Below, one piece after another: positions 56,201 to 64,000 of a stretch of 64,000 nucleotides of DNA. The stretch is from the NCBI RefSeq assembly GCF_024166365.1, contig NC_064844.1, positions 806,001 through 870,000 of the forward strand, read 5' to 3'. A program made the translations under genes and the position numbers. The DNA comes from Elephas maximus indicus. Its lineage: Eukaryota > Chordata > Mammalia > Proboscidea > Elephantidae. How positions within the stretch are numbered: position 1 is the first letter of the stretch; every line of letters begins with the position of its first letter. Under the pieces are notes generated by a model. It did not search any database, was not told the DNA's origin, and saw nothing but the letters and a program-made list of their open reading frames with translations.

Positions 56201-56726
56201 CAGGGTGCCGGTTCCCACTGGGTCAGGTCTGGCAACTCCTTGCAGCTTCTAATCTGCTTCTCCCTCCCCCTGCTGCTCAGTCTGATTCCTAAACTTTGCC
56301 TTTGACGTTCTGGGCTCCTAGGTTGTCATGTATCATCGATTCACAGGAAGAAGTACAACCAGAATGCCCCTTGGAAGCAAGGATGGTGAGACTGTCACAT
56401 ACTTTGGACATGTTGTCAGGGGGCATCAGTCCCTGGAGAAGTACATCATGTTTGGTAAAGTAGAGGGTCACGGAGAAAGAGGAGGACCCTCGATGAGATG
56501 GATTGACTCAGGGCTGCAGCAGTGGGTTCAGGCATAGCCACAATTGTGAGAATGGTGCAGGACTGGGCAGTGTTTAGTTCTGTTGTGTGTAGGGTCGCTA
56601 TGGGTTGGAACCGACTCCATGGCACCTAACAACAACAACAACAGATTCACTTGTTTTTTTCGGGTCTTTATTGTAAGAGGGACCACATGAAGCATCTGTC
56701 TACTCTGCCATCTTGGCCTTGGCTCC
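53257..56726 (-). mobile_element. L1 5' part (5'UTR, ORF1, start of ORF2), antisense, inside Tigger1
   Basis: The right edge is the L1 5' end (CTCTGCCATCTTGGCCTTGG near 56703). Leftward come a long GC-richer 5'UTR, ORF1-like coding (NFLELSEVEFKRLIHRALQE at about 54900, AKLSLTCDGEIRTFTDKQKL at about 54150) and ORF2-start-like text, ending at 53257 without 3'UTR or poly(A). An RTE fragment at 56345-56643 interrupts the 5'UTR. Confidence 0.8.
56345..56643 (+). mobile_element. RTE 3' fragment with 7-bp target-site duplication
   Basis: AGGAAGAAGTACAACCAGAA through GGCACCTAACAACAACAACA: the last about 300 bp of the RTE LINE. GATTCAC flanks it at 56338-56344 and 56644-56650, and the L1 5'UTR continues across. 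Confidence 0.9.
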
Positions 56727-57165
56727 TGTATTTCTTAAATAATAAGACTTGGAAGTCAAAATTACTTCTTGATCCATGGGCTGCAGAATGGATGCTGTGT
56801 TGGCAGGCCTGGAAACAACATTAATGTCCTTGTACGTTTCCATCAGAGCTTTTGGGTGACCAGGTGCATTGCGAATGAGCAGAAATATTTTGAGAGGAAT
56901 CTTTTTTTCTGAGCAGTAGATCTCAACAGGGGGAGATTTATCTTACTTCTTTAAGGGCCCTAGGATTTTCAGAATGATAAATGAGCATTGGTTTCAGCTT
57001 CAAGTCACCAGCTGCATCAGCCCCTAACGAGAGTCAGCCTGTCCTTTGAAGCTCTGAAGCCAGGCGTTGACTTCTCCTCTCTAGCTGTGAAAGTCCTAGA
57101 TGGCACCTTCTCCTAATATGAGGCTCTTTCTTCTCCATTGAAAATCTGCTGTTGAGTGTAGCCGC

Positions 57166-57252
57166 CTTGGTCAGTTACCGTAGCTAGATTTAGGGGTGAC
57201 TTGCCGCAGCTCCGCCTTGGTCAGTTACCGTAGCTAGATTTAGGGGTGACTT
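57166..57252 (-). repeat. Two copies of the 50-bp unit in Tigger copy 2
   Basis: CTTGGTCAGTTACCGTAGCT starts at 57166 and again at 57216; the second copy stops after GGGGTGACTT. Both match the first two units at 18341 and 18391. Confidence 0.95.
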
Positions 57253-58089
57253 AAGACTTATGAACCAATCTGTGCCAGCTTCAGACTTCTCTTGTGCAGC
57301 TTCCCCACCTCTCTCAACCTTCATAGAATTTAAGAGAGTTAGGGTCTTGCTCTGGATCAGGCTTTGGCTTAAGAGGTTTGATCCTCTATCCAGACTGCTA
57401 AAACTTTCTCTACATCAGCAATAAGGCTGTATTCGCTTTATTATCAGTTGTATGTTCACTGGAGTAGCACTTTTCATTTCCTTCAAGAACTTGCACCTTG
57501 CATTCACAACATGGCTCACTGTTTGACGCACGAGGCCTGGCTTTTTCAGCCAGTCCTGGCTTTGGACATGCTTTCCTCACTAAGTTTAATCACTTCTGGG
57601 TTTTGATATAAAGTGAGAGACGTGCGACTCTTCCTTTCACTTGAACACTTCGAGGGCATTGTAGGGTTATTAATTAGCCTCATTTCAGTATTGTCGTGTC
57701 TCAGGGAATAGGGAGGCCTGAGGAGAGGGAGGGAGATGGGGGAATGGCGGGTCAGTGGAGCAGTCAGAAGGCACACAGAATTTATCGATTAAGTTTGCTG
57801 TCTTATATGGGTGTGGTTTGTGGTGCCCCAAAACAGTTACGATAGTAACATCAAAAACCACTGACCACAGATGTCTATAACAGATATAATAATAATGAAA
57901 AAGTTTGAAACATGGTGAAAATTACCCAAATGTGACACAGAGATATGAAGTGAGCACATGCTGTTGGAAAAATGGCGTTAATGGACTTGCTCAACACAGG
58001 ACTGCCACAGACCTTCAATTTGTGAAAAACACTATGTCTGTGAAGCACAGTAAAGCGAAGCGCAATAAAGCGAGGCAGTCCTGTATGTG

Positions 58090-59268
58090 GAAAGACCCAC
58101 AAGCATGCCTGTGTGTACACACAGGTGTACTCCTGTATGTATCCTCCCTCACCTCTTTAGCGTACACAGCAGCCTGTGTATCTCCTCACAGATTACTGTT
58201 TGTTATTACTGTTGTTATAGGATTTTATGTCACAGTGTCTTCATTTGCCTTGGTCACGTTTTGATGACTTCCCCCATGTTGCGTATTGCCTTTCTCTTCA
58301 CCAAAATTAACACTTACCCACGCTCTAGTTGGTCAATCTCCCTCCTTCCCCATCCCATCCCTGGTAACCATCAAAGAATGTTTCTATTTGTTTGTAAACC
58401 TATTCTTGACTTTTTGTAATAGGGTCTCATATAATATTTGCCCTTTTGTGATTGACTTATTTCACTCAGCATAATGTTCTCCAGATTTATCTATGTTGTG
58501 AGAAAGTTTGCGGATTCATTGTGATTCTTTATTGTTGTGTAGTATTCTTTGTATGTGTATACCACAGTTTATCCATTCATCTGTTGATGTACACTTAGGT
58601 TGTTTCCATCTTTTTGCTATTGTGAACAATGCTGCAGTGAACATGGGTGTGGTGTGGGAATGCTCAGTCACAAAGGTACTCTCTCCACCAAGTTGGTGGA
58701 GTAGCAGGATAGGGATGGATTGAGTAGTCAGGCGGTCAGGGAGTGCAGTAGCACTCACTCGGCCACTTGACAGGGTGAGTGGTGGGGTGGGTGGCTGGGG
58801 AGCATGGTGGTGCTCCCTTGGTCCGTTCAGTGGGGCAGTGGGCGAGGAACAGAATTGGGTGGGTGAGCAGCCAGGAGTGCCCTACTTCTGGGGTGAACAG
58901 GGAGAGGGGTAGCAGATGGGTCTGGCTTCACTCTGGGTATGCCTACACCGTTTCTCTGTCTTGTTTTGGGAGTTCTGTGAATCTGCCTTACTGTGCTTCT
59001 CAGTGGGGATCTGTGCTGACTTTGTCTCAATGTGGCCACACTATCCTGGGCTGGCTTGCAGGGTACCTCCTCCCTGTTTCTCTACCTCCGCTCTGCTTCT
59101 CTCCTTGTTCACTGTTTTCCCTCAGCTTCTTCTTCCAGTCGGTGTTTGATCTATTTCTTTATTCTTTCATTCGATGCTCAGGGTACCGGGATTGTCATCC
59201 GTAACTTGTCATTTGGTTGTAGAGGGATGGCATAGTACATCTGACTAAGCTGCCATCTTGGCTCCTCT
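58090..59268 (-). mobile_element. Full-length-ended L1 with large internal deletion, antisense
   Basis: Left part (58090-58650) is the L1 3' region ending with AACAATGCTGCAGTGAACAT; right part (58651-59268) is GC-rich L1 5'UTR ending with GCTGCCATCTTGGCTCCTC. Nearly all of ORF1 and ORF2 is absent. Open frames at 58779-59235 are 5'UTR artefacts. Confidence 0.75.
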
Positions 59269-59389
59269 TCCTAGTGGTATTTTTTCCAAACTTTCCCAAG
59301 AGCTTAGTGGCTCACCTTAGCCTTATTTAGATAGTGGGATTTCTTTTAGTCACAGCAGGAATTGAGACAGTTACGTGGTAATATAATTA

Positions 59390-59880
59390 CTAGCTTAAAA
59401 TAACGATGTATTATTTCTCTTGATTCTGTGGGTTGGCTGGTTAATTCCTTTCTTGGTTTTGCTTGGGTTCATCTATGCAGCTGCCTTGACTTGGAAAGTC
59501 TGACTGGTCGGAAGGTCTAAGATGTTGTCACTCACATGTCCGGCCGTGGGTGCTGGCTGTTGACTGAGGCTCCTTGGATTTTCTCCATGTGGGCTTGCAT
59601 TCTCCAGTAGGGTAGAATGGGTTCCTTACATGGCAGTCTTACAACCCTCCAAGAGGATGACAGTGGAAGTGTAAGGCTTTGTAATGTAAGGTCCAGCTTC
59701 TTGGAATCACACAGTGTCACTTTGCCGCATTCTGTTCTGAAGCAGTTCCCAAACGCAGCCCAAATTCAAAACAGCGGAGAAGTCTTCTCCATCTCTGGAT
59801 GGGAGGAGAGGCAAAGGCCCCTTGAGGAGATGCGTGCTTCCTAGATGGGAGGAGTTGTGGCCCTTGGAGTATCTACCATC
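59390..59880. repeat. MER/LTR-type repeat, unclassified
   Basis: TTGATTCTGTGGGTTGGCTG, CTCCATGTGGGCTTGCATTC, TTGGAATCACACAGTGTCAC and TTGCCGCATTCTGTTCTGAA resemble the same general class as 47700-48235. Not named. Confidence 0.45.
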
Positions 59881-60224
59881 TGCTTTTTTTTTTTAAGGGC
59901 GACTCTTTTCTCTAGCTCATTTGTTCTGTAATCTTCATACTTCATTCTGTAGACTTCTGTCTCCTCATCTAGAAAATAATCTTGCTTTACTGAGGATATT
60001 TTAACACTAAATTTAGACTATTTAAAAACCTGGCTCAGGAGATGAATATTTTCACCGTTAGAATTCCCCATAACAATACTTTAGATCACGTTGGGTTCCA
60101 TCTTCTAGAATACTTAGTTTTCTTCCTATATAGAAACATCATAAAGGATCTCTTTACTAAACGTAAAAAAAAAAAAAGTCTTCTCAGAATCTTTTTCAAC
60201 AACAATGATAAAAGGGGACCCATT

Positions 60225-60475
60225 TGTACAGCTGGTGGTTCGGTGGTAGGATTCTCTCCTTCCGTGTGGGAGAGCTGGGTTTGAGTCCGGTCCAGTGCAC
60301 CTCAAGCGCACCACCGCCCATCTGTGGTAGAGGCTTGTGTGTTGCTGTGGTGCTGAACAGGCTTCAGTGGTGCTTCAGCCTAGGATGGACCAGGAAGAAA
60401 ATGAGCTGGAGAAAACCCTGCTTGCGTGATTCGCCGTTAGTTGGGGGCTGACTTCACGGCAGCTAATAACATTTG
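60225..60475 (+). mobile_element. SINE with tRNA-Gly-like head
   Basis: GCTGGTGGTTCGGTGGTAGG, GTTTGAGTCCGGTCCAGTGC, then ACCTCAAGCGCACCACCGCC, GGTGCTGAACAGGCTTCAGT and tail GGGGGCTGACTTCACGGC, AGCTAATAAC. Third member of the family at 12795 and 13690. Confidence 0.85.
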
Positions 60476-60932
60476 TATATAAACTTGCAAAATTTAATTT
60501 TAAGAACACCATGTAAATAGTGTTTTAAGGTCTTAAATTAGGAATTAAAAGATGCTAAAAATTGTTTAGGGACCTAGATATGTGTAATTCATGCAGTTTC
60601 TTAGAAATAAATTTTCTCCAGCTAAAAATCTCTTAATAATAGAAGTATAGCAATACTAAATCTGTTTGGTTCCTAAAATCAATTTACTCATCATTTTTTT
60701 TTTCTTTCTTTCTTTCTGGTTTTAAAACATGCTACTCTCTGAGTGTAGGCGTATTCCCTGTATTTTTCCTTTTGGAATGAAATGCCTCATGATTATTGTT
60801 CTTGAGTATCATTCCCTGTGAGCACTTGGTTGAAAGAAATGATCTCATGAAGCCTTTGGGGTAAAATCCTAATAAAAAGCATTTTTAGATACAGTAAAGG
60901 GGGAACCTCCTTACATAGAATTCTGTTAGGTA
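60476..60932 (+). other. Intron 3, no recognised feature
   Basis: AT-rich sequence with a (TTTC)n run near 60700-60717. No gene seen. Confidence 0.4.
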
Positions 60933-61099
60933 TCAAAAAAACCAAACCCAGTGCCATTGAGTCAGTTCCGACCCCTAGCGACCCTATAGGACAGAGTAGA
61001 GCTGCCCCATAGAGTTTCCAAGGAGTGCCTGGCGGATTCGAACCGTGGACCCTTTGGTTAGCAGCCGTAGCACTTAGCCACTAGCCACGAGGGTTTCCC
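60933..61099 (-). mobile_element. AfroSINE, antisense, with 10-bp target-site duplication
   Basis: A-rich start, CCCAGTGCCATTGAGTCAGT, GACCCTATAGGACAGAGTAG, GCCTGGCGGATTCGAACCG and CACGAGGGTTTCCC. CTGTTAGGTA flanks it at 60923-60932 and 61100-61109. Confidence 0.95.
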
Positions 61100-61164
61100 C
61101 TGTTAGGTAGGTGCTTCTCTAGTTCTATGCTTACTGTTTTGTTTCCCAAGTTACTAATACCTTG

Positions 61165-61338
61165 TTGTTAGGTGACAGCATGTGATGGAGTAGAGTTGTC
61201 CCCCAGGGTTTTCCCGGCTGTAACTTTTACAGGAGCAGATCGGCAGTTCTTTCTCCCATGGAGCTGCTGGCTGGGTTCAGACCTCCGTGCTTTCATTAGC
61301 AGCCAAGTGCTTAACCATGGCGCCACCAGGGTTCCTTT
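61165..61338 (-). mobile_element. AfroSINE longer variant, antisense, tail missing
   Basis: AGGTGACAGCATGTGATGGA, GGCTGTAACTTTTACAGGAG, CCATGGAGCTGCTGGCTGGG and CCATGGCGCCACCAGGGTTC. It lies about 60 bp right of the preceding SINE. Confidence 0.8.
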
Positions 61339-62559
61339 TTTTAATATCTTAGCAATGATCTATTATAAATACTCTAAAGATTCTAGTTTCTGTACTAGTG
61401 ACCATGTAATTAAATGTGTTAAGGGTCACCTGTTTCAAAGGGTTTCAGTTCAGAACCTTGGTAGCATATGTATATATATGTAATAAAACAATTTTAAAAT
61501 ACACAATTTATGTATGTAAATATAAAACATATAGATATAAATGTATGTGTACATTAAGAAAAAAACATATATCACAAAATATGTTAAGGTATAATTACTG
61601 TGTATGTATATATAAATGTGTGTAGATACACATGAATACAGATGCCTTTAAGAAAACCAGCACTTACTATGCAATGCAGTAGAAATTATTGGGGAGAATA
61701 TTATCCCACCTTTCTATGAGAAGATAGCCTTTCCATCCAGTCTTTCCTTTGTACTCTTCTGCCATCTTCTCCAGATAAATTAAAACAGAAAAATCCTAAG
61801 ACTTGTTAACTTAATATTGACATAAAAACATTTGGCTTTTTACAGTGTGTAGACAAAAGAAGATGATATAATCATATAGTGTGGGCTCTTGTTAAATGTA
61901 ACTTTTATTTTGATTTTTGGTTTTTTTTTAAGAGGCATAAATAGGCAGAACTTTTTCTAAGTAAAAGATAAAAACTCATGTGTTAGTATTTCGGTACCTG
62001 TGGTTTTAGAAACCTAGTGCACACTTGTATTTATAAGAAGAAAATTGGCGAGCAGAGGTCAAAAAAGGTTTGCTCAGGTTTGCACACCATTTTGTGGAGA
62101 ATCCTAGAATCCAGGTCACGTCTGCTGCACAGCTTCTCCATCATTGTTAACTGACTGCTCTAACTGTTGGATCCACATGGGAAGTTGGAACCCAGCTCTC
62201 CCCCGCCCCACTGCACCCCCCATTCTTTCTTTTCCTCCCTGTCAAAGTTGACAGTGTCTTTAAAGATCTAGTAATTGGAAGTGTGTACTGTTCAGGTTCC
62301 AGACTTTTTTTTGTCTGGTTGAATTCTTTATTTTAGTCTTGCATAGCTGTGTAATCCTATAAAATGAGGTGTTGCAGTAGTGTTAAAATTTATTTCTGAG
62401 TAAAAATCAGTATAAAAATGTAGAAAGGGGAGGAACGACCGCACTTCTGTTTAAATGGACACGTGATGTGATGGGGTAGGTTCAGTGTGTGTGTTTATGT
62501 TGGAACAGCTTCTAGGTTAGGCTAGCTTCCTCTTGTTGCCTTTCCGCAGACTTTTTACC
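61339..62559 (+). other. Intron 3, AT-rich, no recognised gene
   Basis: Includes a TATA/TGTA-rich low-complexity stretch at about 61465-61640. Nothing else recognised. Confidence 0.45.
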
Positions 62560-62690
62560 CTGTCTCTTTATTGAGATAAAATTTGCATATCATGAAATTT
62601 GTCCCCTTAAAGCGTGCAGTTCAGTGGTTTGAAGTATATTCCAGAGATTATAACCATCACCACTGTCTGGTTTCAGAACCGCTGACTTTT
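62560..62690 (-). mobile_element. Old L1 3' end (L1M-like), antisense
   Basis: TTTATTGAGATAAAATTTGC, AAGCGTGCAGTTCAGTGGTT and AACCATCACCACTGTCTGG are the antisense 3' end of old mammalian L1. Confidence 0.7.
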
Positions 62691-63216
62691 TAAGCAGAAA
62701 TTTTATTCTTTATTTCTTGGCCTTTAATTCATCTTAGTTTGATTATGGAACATTTGCTTAATTAGATATGCAATTACCATATTAATCTCATTTGCTCATT
62801 TCTTTTTTTTTTTTTTCTTTTAAAATAATAATGGACAAACTCTTACTGTTTGCTTCTAGAAATAGTATGGCATCCTCTTACATTTAGTAAACGTGAGACT
62901 TTGAATAAAAGCTTTAAAAAATCCCAGATAGGTTTTCTAAAGCCTCTTTGGGAGTCATCTAAAATTGGAACTTTTGAAAGAAAAATGATATTGATTCAGC
63001 GTCAGGCGAGACTTCTCATGTTCCCAGGGCCGTCACCTGTGGGTCTACATTAACTCTTTAAATGCTATTAAAGTAAGATGGCAGTAATCTCAGAGTAGCA
63101 TCATCATGTATGCAGAGTGGAAATAAGCGAACCCTTCTCCTGATGTTGCCAATCCGCGAATAACATGGCGCACATCAGGTAGAATTCTGTTAGCTTCTCT
63201 AGCTGTTTCTGTTTTC

Positions 63217-63285
63217 AAAAAGAAAAAGTGGTTGTTGAGCTGATTCTGACTCATAGCCACCCGATAGGGCAAAGGAGAACTGCCC
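63217..63285 (-). mobile_element. AfroSINE fragment, antisense
   Basis: GGTTGTTGAGCTGATTCTGA, CTCATAGCCACCCGATAGG and AAAGGAGAACTGCCCC: tail and part of the body only. Confidence 0.75.
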
Positions 63286-64000
63286 CTCTCATGTTAGGCC
63301 CTAGAAATGGTACCTAATATTCCAGCAGGATTCACCTGGTCAGCGAGGCCATAGTTAACAATACCAGAGGGGCTCTTGAATGCAGGCCTTTTTGAAGACA
63401 GCGAAAAGGTTTGTTGAGAACAACTTGAAGCTTTAACTGGGGCCCTGGTGGTAGAAGCTCGGGAGCAGATTTAGGGGCCTGAGTGCACTTACTGGGACAA
63501 GTGTTTTGGCTTCTGTAAGGACACCGTTTGTTTTTGGTTCACTGAAATGTTCTGGAGAGTTCTGTGTGATTGTTCTCAGTCTGATTTTCACGCTTCAGCA
63601 GTGGAGCTGAATATATAAAACAGGAAGCAGCAAGGAATGAACAGGCCCCTTTGGCAGCTAACTTTTCAGATGAGAGTATGTAGCTTTCTGATTATAAAAT
63701 CAGCATTTTTCAGAGTGCAAACTGAAAAATAAAGAATATATAAAAATAGCCTTTAAAAAGCCTTGAACTTCCCGTTTTCTCCATCATCTCCTCAAGAAAA
63801 CATTGTGACAAAATTGGTTCTGGTATTTTCAGATACTTAAAAAGTTACTAAAATCAGACCATGTTAATAAATTTTAGGTTTTTAAAAATGTATTACAAGG
63901 TCTTGTCTTTCTGTGTCTGTACATATGGATCAGCCTTAACTTTTCTTCACACTTTTTCAAAGTGTAACTTAACATACCATAAAAATCTCTTGTTTAAAGT
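63286..64000 (+). other. Intron 3, no recognised feature
   Basis: No repeat or exon identified before the right edge. Confidence 0.4.

Larger units (their letters stand above)
52553..58083 (-). mobile_element. Tigger1-type DNA transposon, copy 2, split and internally deleted
   Basis: Left part 52553-53256 (- strand 3' end; encodes [20 protein letters not shown] and [19 protein letters not shown]) and right part 56727-58083 (5' end; encodes SSERKSRTSLTLYQNPEVIK and LSEESMSKARTG). The right terminal repeat reads GCGCAATAAAGCGAGGCAGT, then CCTG, followed by TA at 58084. An L1 lies between the parts, and roughly 80 codons of the transposase are missing at the junction. Frames are broken. Confidence 0.85.
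49517..64000 (+). other. USP34: USP34 intron 3 (partial, runs off the window)
   Basis: Starts at donor GTATGT. The next exon of USP34 was not seen in the remaining 14.5 kb. The interior is nested repeats listed below. Confidence 0.85.

Noticed and set aside
58779-59235. Open frames of 67-141 residues in a GC-rich stretch
   Set aside because: This is antisense L1 5'UTR, ending in the typical GCCATCTTGGCTCC; the frames have no domain.
49517-64000. USP34 exon 4 or a snoRNA within intron 3
   Set aside because: I looked for the continuation of the USP34 protein and for box H/ACA or C/D snoRNA patterns and found none that I could defend.

Overview
This is a vertebrate, and almost certainly mammalian, nuclear window: GC-rich promoter, short exons with GT/AG borders, very long introns and dense retrotransposon fossils. 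About thirty tRNA-derived SINEs of the AfroSINE type (heads resembling ...CCCTGGTGGCGTAGTGGTTAAG) and RTE-clade LINEs with the matching 3' tail (...GGCACCTAACAACAACAA) point to Afrotheria, most likely an elephant-like paenungulate. The species assignment is inference from repeat content.

Only one protein-coding gene is supported. It is the 5' end of USP34, a very large ubiquitin-specific protease, on the + strand: CpG-island promoter about 1040-2910, coding exon 1 at 2366-2408, exon 2 at 33384-33471 and exon 3 at 49096-49516. The three exons join in frame into the first 184 codons. Introns 1 and 2 are about 31.0 and 15.6 kb, and intron 3 runs off the right edge. The catalytic domain lies far downstream, outside the window.

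The rest is intronic sequence. Repeats seen: L1 copies of several ages, nearly all antisense to the gene; RTE LINEs at 24.7-26.7, 37.5-39.6, 40.1-43.0 and 56.3-56.6 kb; AfroSINEs in both orientations, plus a second SINE type with a tRNA-Gly-like head (12.8, 13.7 and 60.2 kb); two Tigger1-type DNA transposons (18.2-19.4 and 52.6-58.1 kb) and other DNA-transposon fossils; MLT1-like solo LTRs; MIR and L2 fragments; and two minisatellites (33-bp and 50-bp units).

No cryptic operon, CRISPR array or novel enzyme system is present. The most informative observations are structural. They are an RTE insertion with a textbook 5' inversion and an 11-bp target-site duplication, a CpG-dense 33-bp minisatellite, a 50-bp minisatellite in a patch nearly identical between two Tigger copies 39 kb apart, two L1s with large internal deletions, several datable nested insertions, and a short poly(A)-tailed retro-insert.
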